From assembly GCA_018064935.1 (NCBI GenBank), contig JAGHUF010000031.1:1-44092 (forward strand): a stretch of 44,092 nucleotides of DNA. Reading direction: 5' to 3'. The position numbers were made by a program, and so were the translations under genes. The stretch comes from Candidatus Merdinaster equi (GTDB lineage: Bacteria > Bacillota > Clostridia > Lachnospirales > Lachnospiraceae). This document shows, in pieces, positions 17,381-27,121 of this stretch. Under the pieces are notes generated by a model. The model saw only the letters and a program-made list of their open reading frames with translations, had not been told where the DNA came from and ran no database searches. Within the stretch, counting starts at the first letter, position 1. The number at the start of each line of letters is the position of its first letter.

Positions 17381-18280
17381 TTATTCTCCCCCATTGTTAT
17401 GTGATAATTTCCTGCCAATCGCTATATGTGAGAAGAATCCTGCCATTCCACGTTTAGTGACAGTCTTCTCAACCTGCTTATCCATGAGAATAGCTGCCAT
17501 TCTCTCATATGCCTTAGCTGATTTTGCATTAGGACTCTGCAAAGAAACAGGCATCTGTTGCATAACCGCGCGGCTCAATAGATTATCCTGCGGAATTGAA
17601 CCAAGGAATTCCATAGGAAGTTTAATGTACTTTGCCACAACAGCATTAAGCTTGTTATACAGCTTAGTCCCCTCGTCTTCTGTCTCAACTCTATTTGTGA
17701 TAACTTTAACCTTCGTATCATTTTGATTAAATCTGGGATGTCTGTTTAATGCTTTAATCAATGAATACGAGTCAGTAATTGAAGTCGGCTCTGGTGTTGT
17801 AACAAGTAGTATCTCTCCACTCGCAACCAGGAACTCAAGAACGGCATCTGATATACCAGCTCCCGTATCAACAATGATTACATCCGTAATAGAATCCAGC
17901 TCGGCAAGATTCTGGACAATATAATTCAAATAATCTTTGTTAAGGTTAGACAGACCAGCTATTCCAGATCCACCACTAATAAATCCAACCTCCATAGGAC
18001 CCCAAGTGATAATATCCTTAATATTCATTCCCTGATAAATCAAATCAGACAAATTATGCTTAGGTATCGCTCCAAACATAATCTCAATATTTGCCAAACC
18101 AAAGTCTGCGTCAAGAATTATTACTCTTTTTCCCAATTTACGAAATTGAATCGCCAGATTAATTGCAGTATTCGATTTTCCAACACCACCCTTGCCACTA
18201 GTAACCGTAATTACTCTTGCTACAGGGCGCTGCACCTGATTCGCTTTTATTATATTGCGAAGCTGTTCAGCCTGATCCAT
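17381..18280 (-). CDS. flhG: MinD-like ATPase FlhG (YlxH)
   Basis: DQAEQLR N-terminal motif, VTSGKGGVGKSNTAINLA deviant Walker A. Confidence 0.96.
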   Translation of the reverse strand: MDQAEQLRNIIKANQVQRPVARVITVTSGKGGVGKSNTAINLAIQFRKLGKRVIILDADFGLANIEIMFGAIPKHNLSDLIYQGMNIKDIITWGPMEVGFISGGSGIAGLSNLNKDYLNYIVQNLAELDSITDVIIVDTGAGISDAVLEFLVASGEILLVTTPEPTSITDSYSLIKALNRHPRFNQNDTKVKVITNRVETEDEGTKLYNKLNAVVAKYIKLPMEFLGSIPQDNLLSRAVMQQMPVSLQSPNAKSAKAYERMAAILMDKQVEKTVTKRGMAGFFSHIAIGRKLSHNNGGE

Positions 18281-18376
18281 TAATTATTACCCATGCCCTT
18301 TCATCAAAATACAGACTTTACTCCGCAGATGTGTACCTGCGAAAAACTGTAATACATGGTTTTTGCACTAACCTGT

Positions 18377-19705
18377 CTATTTGTTACGTCCACCCAAAAG
18401 CATTTTGACAGTAGCCTGTGGATTGAAAGGTTCAATATCATTAGGTACATTCTGTCCACATGTAACATAAGACATTGATGCACCTGTATGTAAACGTAGA
18501 TTAAAGAGATTACCAAACATAAGCGTTTCATCAAGTTTAGTGAAAATCAGCTTATAGTTAGTCATCTCCTTGTAAGTATCTGAAATACTTATTAAATCCT
18601 TATACTTCGTAGTAGCTGATACAACAAGGAATACCTCTTTATCAAACTTATCATCAACGCAGTCGATGAATTTCTGCATTGTTTCTCTCTGATCCGCATT
18701 CTGATGAGAATGACCAGCTGTGTCTATAAGAATATAATCAGCATCACCATATTCATTCAGAGCAATCGTCATTTCATCAGGATGATAGATTATCCTAAAT
18801 GGAACATTGAGAATGTTTGCATAAGTTTTAAGTTGTTCTGTCGCGGCAATTCTATATGTATCTGTTGTGAGCAGAACGACTTTCTTTTTCTCAACAAGCT
18901 GGAATTTTGATGCAAGCTTTGCAATAGTCGTCGTCTTACCAACTCCAGTAGGTCCAACAAAGAAAACAATTTTAGGTCCCTTATCTGAAACTGTAACACC
19001 TTCAGGTTTACCAAATTTAAGAATCATCTTCTGATATACATTAGCAAGAAGGTGATCAATTGGAATATCCTTACTGAGATCAATGTCTTTTTCCAGGTCC
19101 TCGATTATGGCATTCGCGTATTTCTCATGAACCTCATTTTCAATCATTGTATTATAGAGAAGCTTAACGAAGGATTGACCCTCGTTGGTCTTGTTATCAT
19201 CTGATTTATTATGTGATGTATTCTCTTTGGCACCATATCCTGAATTATTTGCACTAGCACTGCTGTCTTTATTTTCGTTCTTAACTCCCAGCGTATCCTG
19301 AAGCATGTTTTTTAGCGAGCTTATTTTTGCATCAATATCTTCTAGGCTTTCATCAACAAAAGCTCTGTCTGCCTTAGTATTAGCCGGCATCGTCTGAGCA
19401 TTATCTTTTTCTGAGTGGGCTTTAAGCTGTTTGAGGAACTCTTCGCCCTCGCCACTAGTCTTCACATCGATAGTTTTACCGCCATCCTCAACAACTTTTG
19501 CAATGTCCTTAATTGCTGAAGATAGTCTCTCTCCATCATCCTCAATACCAACCGTGACTTCCTTCATAGGTGCCTTAAATAGACGTGCTAAGCCTTTATG
19601 TTTCACGCTTTTTACTTCCATAATCGCGAAACCAGGTCCCAATTCACGTCTGGCTGCATCCTCTGCTTCTGCCTGTGTATTTGCCAAGTATTTTTTAATA
19701 ATCAT
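18377..19705 (-). CDS. flhF: SRP-like GTPase FlhF
   Basis: FVGPTGVGKTTTIAKLASKF, DTYRIAATEQLKTYA, DTAGHSHQNADQ; ATG overlaps the flhA stop (TAATG). Confidence 0.97.
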   Translation of the reverse strand: MIIKKYLANTQAEAEDAARRELGPGFAIMEVKSVKHKGLARLFKAPMKEVTVGIEDDGERLSSAIKDIAKVVEDGGKTIDVKTSGEGEEFLKQLKAHSEKDNAQTMPANTKADRAFVDESLEDIDAKISSLKNMLQDTLGVKNENKDSSASANNSGYGAKENTSHNKSDDNKTNEGQSFVKLLYNTMIENEVHEKYANAIIEDLEKDIDLSKDIPIDHLLANVYQKMILKFGKPEGVTVSDKGPKIVFFVGPTGVGKTTTIAKLASKFQLVEKKKVVLLTTDTYRIAATEQLKTYANILNVPFRIIYHPDEMTIALNEYGDADYILIDTAGHSHQNADQRETMQKFIDCVDDKFDKEVFLVVSATTKYKDLISISDTYKEMTNYKLIFTKLDETLMFGNLFNLRLHTGASMSYVTCGQNVPNDIEPFNPQATVKMLLGGRNK

Positions 19706-21750
19706 TAGATTGTCACCATACCAACGCTCTGAAGTTCAACGTTGGGCTCCACTTCATTATACGATATAACAATGAGATCTCTGTAATAATCTTCTGTCAG
19801 CTTCTTGAAATAACATCTTACGATTGGAGATGTTATGACAATTGGTGTCCTTCCAAGATTTTCAAGCTTTTTAATCTCAATTCCAAGAGCATCCATGAGC
19901 TGCTTGGTTCTCTCGGGATTCATATTGAGATATGAGCCCTGCTCCGTCTGTTTAACTGCCCCCATAATCTCCTGTTCCATTTTAGGGTCGAGTGTGACAA
20001 CCGAATTGGTCTCATTAGCCTGAAAATATCTGCTCGAAATTGCTCTTTTCAAAGCCTGTCTTACATATTCCGTAAGTATATCTGTATCCCTTGTCGTTGT
20101 TGCATAATCCGCAAGTGTTTCAAATATTGACAACAGGTCTCTAATTGAAACACCCTCGCGAAGAAGCTGCTGTAAAACTTTCTGAACCTCACCGAGTCCA
20201 AGAAGTTTAGGAACAAGTTCCTCAACAACAGAAGGATTGGTTTCCTTAAGGTTATTGACAAGATTCTGTACATCCTGTCTAGAAAGGAGTTCATCAATAT
20301 GATGTCTGATAATTTCAGTCAGGTGCGTTGCAATAATTGAAGGAGGATCAACTACAGTATATCCAAGTGTCTCTGCTCTCTCTCTCTGTCCCTCTGTTAT
20401 CCAGATTGCGGGCAAATGGAATGAAGGCTCGAAAGTAGGTATACCTGTGATTTCTTCTTTTACAAACCCAGGATTCATTGCCATGTAATGATCAAACAGA
20501 ATCTCACCTTCAGAAACCTGAATTCCTTTAATCTTAATTATGTACTGGTTAGGATTAAGCTGGATATTGTCACGCAGACGAATGATCGGAACTACAGTTC
20601 CAAGTTCAAGTGCTATCTGCCTTCTAATCATAACAACTCGGTCAAGAAGATCTCCTCCCTGATTGACATCCGCAAGCGGAATAATTCCATATCCGAATTC
20701 CAATTCAATCGGATCTACCGACAAAAGAGAATTAACATTCTCGGGCTGCCTGATTTCTTCTGCCTCCGTTTCCTCAGCACTAACCTCAGTCTCAACCTGC
20801 TCTTTGTTGAGACGTCTATTGAGCATATATCCCATAAACAGGAACAGTCCGCCGATTATTCCAAAGAGTAGTGGATTAAGAGGTGTCAATAGACCAAGGC
20901 CAATCATCGCCGAGCCAACAATAAGCATTACTTTTGGAAGTGAAAATAATTCTCCCAAAATCTCCGCACCGAATTCAGCTTCCTTAGCACCCTTAGTTAC
21001 CAGAATACCAGTTGATAATGAAATCAAAAGTGAAGGAATCTGTGAAACAAGTCCATCACCGATTGTAAGAATTGCGTATTTATTAAGGGCTTCGCCTATT
21101 TCCAGTCCCTGTCCTATCATTCCGGTAATTATTCCACCGATAATGTTAATGGCCGTAATGACAAGACCCGCTGTTGCATCTCCCTTTACGTACTTAACAG
21201 CACCATCCATGTTACCAAAGAAGGATGATTCATCCTGAATCTTCTGTCTTCTTCTCGCTGCTTCTGCGTCATCAATTGCCCCTGTATTTAAATCCGCATC
21301 AATCGCCATCTGTTTACCTGGCATAGCATCCAGAGTAAATCTTGCTGTTACTTCAGCAACACGCTCAGAACCTTTGTTGATAACCATGAACTGAACCAGA
21401 ATAAGTATCAGGAAGATAATTGCACCTACTACGAGGTTACCTCCACCAACAAATCCACCGAAAGTATTAATTACATTTCCTGCCTCGCCCTGCACAAGAA
21501 TGAGTCTTGTAGACGAAACGTTAAGTGCAATTCGAAATATGGTTGTAAACAAAAGAATAGTGGGATAATATGCCATATCCAACACTTCTTTGCTCAGCAT
21601 ACAGCTAAACATAATTGTGAAGGATAGAGACATATCGAAGGCAAGAAGAATATCCAGAATGGTGTCATTCAAAGGAATGATCAGCATTACAAAAGCAGCA
21701 AGAATATATACAGCAATAAAAATATCGCCTGATAATAATTTCTTAAGCAT
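19705..21750 (-). CDS. flhA: Flagellar biosynthesis protein FlhA
   Basis: LLLAFDMSLSFTIMFSCM, MPGKQMAIDADLNTGAIDDAEAARRRQKIQDESSFFGNMDGAVKYVKGDA (FHIPEP signature). Confidence 0.98.
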   Translation of the reverse strand: MLKKLLSGDIFIAVYILAAFVMLIIPLNDTILDILLAFDMSLSFTIMFSCMLSKEVLDMAYYPTILLFTTIFRIALNVSSTRLILVQGEAGNVINTFGGFVGGGNLVVGAIIFLILILVQFMVINKGSERVAEVTARFTLDAMPGKQMAIDADLNTGAIDDAEAARRRQKIQDESSFFGNMDGAVKYVKGDATAGLVITAINIIGGIITGMIGQGLEIGEALNKYAILTIGDGLVSQIPSLLISLSTGILVTKGAKEAEFGAEILGELFSLPKVMLIVGSAMIGLGLLTPLNPLLFGIIGGLFLFMGYMLNRRLNKEQVETEVSAEETEAEEIRQPENVNSLLSVDPIELEFGYGIIPLADVNQGGDLLDRVVMIRRQIALELGTVVPIIRLRDNIQLNPNQYIIKIKGIQVSEGEILFDHYMAMNPGFVKEEITGIPTFEPSFHLPAIWITEGQRERAETLGYTVVDPPSIIATHLTEIIRHHIDELLSRQDVQNLVNNLKETNPSVVEELVPKLLGLGEVQKVLQQLLREGVSIRDLLSIFETLADYATTTRDTDILTEYVRQALKRAISSRYFQANETNSVVTLDPKMEQEIMGAVKQTEQGSYLNMNPERTKQLMDALGIEIKKLENLGRTPIVITSPIVRCYFKKLTEDYYRDLIVISYNEVEPNVELQSVGMVTI

Positions 21751-21802
21751 TCTATCTTACCTCCTTTCCCCAAATATTTGCAGCACTACATCCATCTATG
21801 TT

Positions 21803-22939
21803 CTAAGCACTGGTCTCTTCCTTGACTGGTGGCTTAGTACCCTTAAGGTTATAAACAAAGGCAAGCACTTCAGCTACAGACTGGAATAATTCCGGTGGCA
21901 CAAGACCGCCCACTTCAACATTATGGTAGAGCGTTCTCGCAAGAGGTTTATTCTCAACTATTTCAACGCCATTTTCTCTGGCAATTTCTTTTATCTTCTG
22001 AGCTAAGTAATCCTGACCTTTTGCAGCCACATAGGGAGCATCATACTTGTTAGGATCATAAATAATTGCGACGGCAAAATGCGTCGGGTTAGTAATAACA
22101 ACATCGGCTTGTGGAATAGCCTGCATCATACGACGTCTGGATACTTCCATCATCTTCTGCTTAATCTTAGACTTGACCTGAGGATCTCCTTCTGCGTTCT
22201 TATACTCGTCCTTGACCTCCTGTTTGGTCATCTTCATATCTTCTTTATATTTCCACTTGGTATAAGCAAAATCTGCGCCGGCAATAACAATATAAAATGC
22301 CGATATTTTTATCCCCAAATCAATAACAATATTGCCAATGACTGAAACTGCTCCCATGACGGTCAGATTATAGAAATTCATGATATAACCCGCCTGATCG
22401 ACAATTGTCGAGTATACAAGTACACCAATCATAGCAATCTTTATTATTGATTTTAGAAGTTCCAGCAAGGATTTGACTGAGAACAGTCTCTTAAAACCCT
22501 TAGCCGGATTAAGCTTACTGAATTTAGGTTTAAGCGGTTTACTAGTTGGTTTCCACTTGACCTGCACAAGGTCAGTCACAAAACATATAACAACTGCTAC
22601 AGCAAAAATAGGAAGCATCATGATAAGATAATTTCCTATAACCTGCTGTAAAAGGCCACCAAGTCCACTCTCATCTACTCCGCCAGTGATTCCAATGGTC
22701 TCCGGAATCTTATTATAGCTGGCATGAAACATCTCCATAAAATTCACGCCGAGCGTTCCGACATAGATTTTAAGAAGAATAAAAAAAGCAAGAAGAAGAG
22801 TACAATTCGCCACCTCTTTACTCTTGGCAACGTTACCCTCTTTTCTGGTATCTTCTTTCTTTTTGGCTGTAGGTTCCTCTGTCTTTTCACCATCAGGGCC
22901 ATCCTTAGCGAAAAAATAGAGATTATATTCTAATATCAC
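21803..22939 (-). CDS. flhB: Flagellar biosynthesis protein FlhB
   Basis: DGEKTEEPTAKKKEDTRKEGNVAKSKEV; autocleavage NPTH motif; GTG start overlapping the fliR stop (GTGA). Confidence 0.98.
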   Translation of the reverse strand: MILEYNLYFFAKDGPDGEKTEEPTAKKKEDTRKEGNVAKSKEVANCTLLLAFFILLKIYVGTLGVNFMEMFHASYNKIPETIGITGGVDESGLGGLLQQVIGNYLIMMLPIFAVAVVICFVTDLVQVKWKPTSKPLKPKFSKLNPAKGFKRLFSVKSLLELLKSIIKIAMIGVLVYSTIVDQAGYIMNFYNLTVMGAVSVIGNIVIDLGIKISAFYIVIAGADFAYTKWKYKEDMKMTKQEVKDEYKNAEGDPQVKSKIKQKMMEVSRRRMMQAIPQADVVITNPTHFAVAIIYDPNKYDAPYVAAKGQDYLAQKIKEIARENGVEIVENKPLARTLYHNVEVGGLVPPELFQSVAEVLAFVYNLKGTKPPVKEETSA

Positions 22940-23715
22940 ATCAAGCCCTCTACAATGGACACAATCATTACACGCATTTCTTTAAAAAGCAGTTCAGCAG
23001 CAGTTGGAATCACCCACATAGCCACATAAACAGTTGCAAAACCTGCCAGAATCTTAATCTGCATTCCCACTGCAAACAGATTCATTTGTGGTGCGACCTT
23101 TGCAAGAACTGCAAGCACCATATTCATGAGCAAAATTACTGCAAACACGGGGAGAGCAATCTGAAAACTTATCAGGAAGTATTTCCCCATAAAGCCAGTA
23201 ATTGTCTCAAGAAGGGATCCAACAGCGAAGTTCATATGCCCAACCGGAATTAGTTCGTATGTCTCCATTATCGCCTTCAGAATATACTGATAAGTTCCAG
23301 TTGTAATCATGAGTGCAAGAAATATGAACTTATAAAAAACACCGGTAATTGTTGCAGAATCTCTGAACGTTGGATCCATTAAGCTTGCTGCAGATAAACC
23401 AATTTCCATATCAATAAGTCTACCTGCCATTGAAACTATGTGCATGCACATAGATGAACCCAGTCCAATTATCAAACCAACGACAAGCTCTTTTACAACA
23501 AGCAGCGCATAATCAATTATGCTCTCATATTCAATAACCGGCCTGTCGCTAATATTGAATACAATAACCGTCAAAAATATAGAAAATGCGATTTTAACTC
23601 GACTCGGTACACTCTCCTCACCGTAAAATGGTGCCAAATGCATAAAGGCAGTTAGTCTAACCAATATCAGAAGAAAATATTCAAGATCAGATGTATTAAT
23701 CGCAAAATTCATCAT
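22936..23715 (-). CDS. fliR: Flagellar biosynthesis protein FliR
   Basis: FliR family: VRLTAFMHLAPFYGEESVPSRVKIAFS; GRLIDMEIGLS. Confidence 0.95.
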   Translation of the reverse strand: MMNFAINTSDLEYFLLILVRLTAFMHLAPFYGEESVPSRVKIAFSIFLTVIVFNISDRPVIEYESIIDYALLVVKELVVGLIIGLGSSMCMHIVSMAGRLIDMEIGLSAASLMDPTFRDSATITGVFYKFIFLALMITTGTYQYILKAIMETYELIPVGHMNFAVGSLLETITGFMGKYFLISFQIALPVFAVILLMNMVLAVLAKVAPQMNLFAVGMQIKILAGFATVYVAMWVIPTAAELLFKEMRVMIVSIVEGLM

Positions 23716-23745
23716 ATATCGCTATAGGAAAAGAAATAAGACAAC

Positions 23746-24015
23746 TTATCTCACATAAACGGAAAAATCGCCCCATAAGTCAGTCATAAGTCCTGACATA
23801 TTATTGAGCATCCAATGTCCAAGAAGCAGAATACATACAAATACTCCAAGAATCTTAGGAATATAGGTAAGTGACTGCTCCTGAATTGAAGTTACGGTCT
23901 GAAATATACTAACTGTAAGTCCTATAATCAGCGACACAAGAAGAACTGGCGCAGCTGTTTTTACTATAGTAAATAACGCATCTCGGCTTATCATGATAAC
24001 GTCTTCTGTTGTCAT
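23746..24015 (-). CDS. fliQ: Flagellar biosynthesis protein FliQ
   Basis: 89 aa, two TM, ISRDALFTIVKTAAPVLLVSLIIGLTVSIFQTVTSIQEQSLTYIPKI. Confidence 0.97.
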   Translation of the reverse strand: MTTEDVIMISRDALFTIVKTAAPVLLVSLIIGLTVSIFQTVTSIQEQSLTYIPKILGVFVCILLLGHWMLNNMSGLMTDLWGDFSVYVR

Positions 24016-24063
24016 TTATTATCTCCTTGTCCTTATATCTAAAAAAATCTAATCTCAGCCCTG

Positions 24064-24975
24064 TCAGTAGAATGATTTGACAACATTACCAATTATAAGG
24101 TTCCATCCATCTGCAAGTACGAATAATAGTATCTTAAATGGCATTGAAATCGTAGTTGGCGGAAGCATCATCATACCCATACTCATAAGGGTTGACGCGA
24201 CAACCATATCAATAACAATGAATGGGATATATATCAAGAATCCTATTATGAATGCAGTTCGTAGTTCACTGACAAGAAAACTTGGAATAAGTACGTGAGT
24301 CGGTACCTGCTCAGCTGCATCCTCAGCTGTTGTATCCCATTCAAGACCAGCGATATCCATAAACATGGCAACATCTTTCTTCTGTGTCTGACCGTACATG
24401 AACTCTCTGAGAGGTTGCACTCCTATTTCAATAGCCTCTTCCTGTGTTATTTCACCTTTATCAAGCGGTACAATGGCCTCATTATAAACACGCATAATCG
24501 TAGGGCTCATAATGAAGAAAGTTAAAAACAAAGTTAACCCAATCAGCACCTGGTTTGGTGGAGCTGTTTGGGTATTAAGAGCCGCTCTGGTAAAGTGAAG
24601 TACAATCAGAATTCTTACAAAACTAGTCAGACATATAATAAGAATTGGTGCAAGTGCTATAGCCGTGAGCGTAAGCAGAATTCTTAATGATCCTGACAGG
24701 CTTCCATTATCTGATGTGTACGTAATCGTCAGATTATCGGAAATATTCAGTTCTCTCAAATCAGATGGCGTGTCAGCAGCTCCAGGATTATCAACATAAG
24801 TCTGAGTATCCTGGTCGCCTGTCAAATTCGTCTGAACAGAACCAAGTGCATAGGACTTGCTTCCTGTCACTATAAACAATATGCCCACCGAAAACAGCAG
24901 GCATATAGTTCTGACAATCCATCTCACCATTCCTGAATTAATCAGAAAATGATTTTTAAAGAAATGGAGTTTCAT
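24064..24975 (-). CDS. fliP: Flagellar biosynthesis protein FliP
   Basis: LTALAPI-like SFVRILIVLHFTRAALNTQTAPPNQVLIGLTLFLTFFIMSP; LVSELRTAFIIGFLIYIPFIVIDMVV. Confidence 0.97.
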   Translation of the reverse strand: MKLHFFKNHFLINSGMVRWIVRTICLLFSVGILFIVTGSKSYALGSVQTNLTGDQDTQTYVDNPGAADTPSDLRELNISDNLTITYTSDNGSLSGSLRILLTLTAIALAPILIICLTSFVRILIVLHFTRAALNTQTAPPNQVLIGLTLFLTFFIMSPTIMRVYNEAIVPLDKGEITQEEAIEIGVQPLREFMYGQTQKKDVAMFMDIAGLEWDTTAEDAAEQVPTHVLIPSFLVSELRTAFIIGFLIYIPFIVIDMVVASTLMSMGMMMLPPTTISMPFKILLFVLADGWNLIIGNVVKSFY

Positions 24976-24981
24976 ATATTA

Positions 24982-25368
24982 TTATTTGCTTTCCTTGGAT
25001 TTACCCGCTTTGACCTTCGCAAGGATATCCTTAAACGAGGAATTCTTCGCTTTATTCTCATCTTCTTCGGACGGAATCTCCAAGTCTTCCTCATTCAGTT
25101 CAGTTAATAGATTTATTTCATCTTTGCAGACAGAAATACTAATGTATTTCTTGCCAATACGCAAAATCTGAATATACTTCCCCTGTGCAACAGGATAAGT
25201 CTCTATTACTTCAATATTCCCTTTTATCTGGCCCTTTCTAAATCCTCTGTTCTTCTGATAAGAAGCTATAAACTTAGTCGCAAGATATGCAAGCAAAAGC
25301 GTAAACAGAAATATCAGAATTACAGTCAGAAAATCAAAGACAGAACCAAGGGTTCCTTTTCCGGTCAT
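24982..25368 (-). CDS. fliO: FliO/FliZ family flagellar protein
   Basis: Single TM + short basic cytoplasmic domain, located between cheY and fliP. Confidence 0.8.
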   Translation of the reverse strand: MTGKGTLGSVFDFLTVILIFLFTLLLAYLATKFIASYQKNRGFRKGQIKGNIEVIETYPVAQGKYIQILRIGKKYISISVCKDEINLLTELNEEDLEIPSEEDENKAKNSSFKDILAKVKAGKSKESK

Positions 25369-25372
25369 TCTA

Positions 25373-25735
25373 CTAGCCCACTACCTTTTTAACTGCTTCT
25401 AGAACACGATCTGCCTGGAAAGGCTTAACAATAAAGTCTCTTGCTCCAGCCTGAATAGACTCAATAACCATGGCCTGCTGTCCCATAGCAGAACACATAA
25501 TAACAGATGCTGAACCATCAGATTCCTTAATCTTCTTAAGTGCCTGAATACCATCCATCTCTGGCATTGTTATATCCATCAGCACAAGATCAGGCTTAAG
25601 TTCTGCATACTTCTCAACACCCTTTGCTCCGTTCTCTGCTTCGCCTACAACATTGTAACCATTCTTTGTAAGGATATCTTTGATCATCATACGCATGAAT
25701 GCTGCATCATCACAAATCAAAATATTCTTTGCCAT
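25373..25735 (-). CDS. cheY: Chemotaxis response regulator CheY
   Basis: ILICDDAAFMRMMIKDIL, DLVLMDITMPEMDG, GARDFIVKPF. Confidence 0.97.
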   Translation of the reverse strand: MAKNILICDDAAFMRMMIKDILTKNGYNVVGEAENGAKGVEKYAELKPDLVLMDITMPEMDGIQALKKIKESDGSASVIMCSAMGQQAMVIESIQAGARDFIVKPFQADRVLEAVKKVVG

Positions 25736-25753
25736 TTTTTAATCTCCTATTTT

Positions 25754-27118
25754 CTACTTGATAATCTCGGTGACACGAACACCAAAGCTTTCTTCAATTA
25801 CTACAACTTCTCCTCTTGCAACGAACTTACCGTTTACAAGAACATCGATCGGTTCACCGGCTATCTTATCCAGTTCTATGATCGTTCCTGGAGAGAAATC
25901 CAGGATTTCGGAAATGGACTTATTTGTCCTTCCTAGTTCAACCGTTACTTCCAGTGGAACATCTTTAATTAAATCTATATTCTCCTGAGGGCCAGTAGGC
26001 GTGACTCCCGGAGCGAAGCCCTGGAATTGGGCCGGTTGAACACTTACATTCTGCATGGGCTGCATCATAGGCATACCCATCATAGGATTCATTCCCATTG
26101 GTTGCATGCCCATTGGATTCATTCCCATCGGATTCATCATTGGGTTCATTCCCATTGGCTGCATGCCCATTGGATTCATTCCCATGCCCATGTTATTCAT
26201 CTGCTGTCCACTCATATCTGGCATGCCATAACCGCCACCCATAGATTGATCGGGTGCTGGCATTGCTGGTGCCGGAGGTGGAGGCGGCGTACTAGGCGCT
26301 GCCGGTGCAGATGCTTCTGGAGCAGGCTCGCTGTCTCCCATCTGAGAACCCATAAAGGTTTCATACAATGATTTAGCAAAATCAATCGGGTACAGCTGCA
26401 TGATTGTACTATCTACAAGATCGTCATCAATCTGCATTCTAAATGATATCTTAACAAAAGTCTTCTTGAGAAATTCAGGTAAATCACCACGATTCTCAAG
26501 TTCCTGCAAATCTATCAGATTTGCCTCAGGAGGACTGATATCAATCTTCTTACCAAGCATTGATGAAAGGCTTGTTGCTGAACTTCCCATCATCTGGTTC
26601 ATTGCCTCAGAGATTGCTGACAAATGCAGTTCTCCGAGCTCACCATCTATGTTAGTTCCGTCTCCGCCCATCATCAGGTCTGTAATTATTTTAACATCAT
26701 TCTCTTTAAGAACAAGGATGTTACTTCCGTCCAGACCAATTGTATACTTAATGTAAATAAATACACAAGGTTTCTCATAATTGCTAACGATTGAATTCCA
26801 GTTCGCCAGCTCAACGACAGGTGTCGTAATATTAACCTTACGATTAACCAGTGAAAAGAGCGTTGTCGCTGAAGTTCCCATACTGATGTTAGCAACTTCA
26901 CCTATCGCATCTTTTTCAATATCATTTAATAAGGATTCATCAACCGGTTCTATATCAGACATTGAAGAAGACGCTGTATCCTGCATCAACGGTTCGTTAT
27001 TGAATCCTCCATCCGGAACAGGCTCTGTAGTGCTATCGCCTGCATCCGGCGAATCACCGGCCATCATTCCATTTAGCAGGGCATTAATCTCGTCCTGCGA
27101 TAGATTTCCACCATCCAT
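25754..27118 (-). CDS. fliY: Flagellar motor switch phosphatase FliY (CheC-like + FliN C-terminal domain)
   Basis: LSQDEINALL N-terminal CheY-P-binding-like motif; CheC-like helices; Met-rich linker; C-terminal FliN (VPLEVTVELGRTNKSISEILDFSPGTIIELDKIAGEPIDVLVNGK). Confidence 0.96.
   Translation of the reverse strand: MDGGNLSQDEINALLNGMMAGDSPDAGDSTTEPVPDGGFNNEPLMQDTASSSMSDIEPVDESLLNDIEKDAIGEVANISMGTSATTLFSLVNRKVNITTPVVELANWNSIVSNYEKPCVFIYIKYTIGLDGSNILVLKENDVKIITDLMMGGDGTNIDGELGELHLSAISEAMNQMMGSSATSLSSMLGKKIDISPPEANLIDLQELENRGDLPEFLKKTFVKISFRMQIDDDLVDSTIMQLYPIDFAKSLYETFMGSQMGDSEPAPEASAPAAPSTPPPPPAPAMPAPDQSMGGGYGMPDMSGQQMNNMGMGMNPMGMQPMGMNPMMNPMGMNPMGMQPMGMNPMMGMPMMQPMQNVSVQPAQFQGFAPGVTPTGPQENIDLIKDVPLEVTVELGRTNKSISEILDFSPGTIIELDKIAGEPIDVLVNGKFVARGEVVVIEESFGVRVTEIIK
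26088..26185. repeat. Pair of 41-bp direct repeats (57-bp period) in fliY
   Basis: 26088-26128 and 26145-26185 differ at one position by eye; offset 57 bp = 19 codons, encodes NPMGMQPMGMNPM repeats. Confidence 0.93.
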
Positions 27119-27121
27119 GGC

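Noticed and set aside
20663-21238. 191-aa plus-strand ORF
   Set aside because: Antisense to flhA FHIPEP region; no independent support.
24700-24760. Sigma28-like CCGATAA inside fliP
   Set aside because: No TAAA at the correct spacing upstream; chance match.
26027-26371. Plus-strand His/Trp-rich ORF (HHRHTHHRIHSHWLHAHWIHSH) of 114 aa
   Set aside because: Antisense shadow of the Met/Asn/Gln/Pro-rich repeat in fliY; composition is explained by complementary codons.
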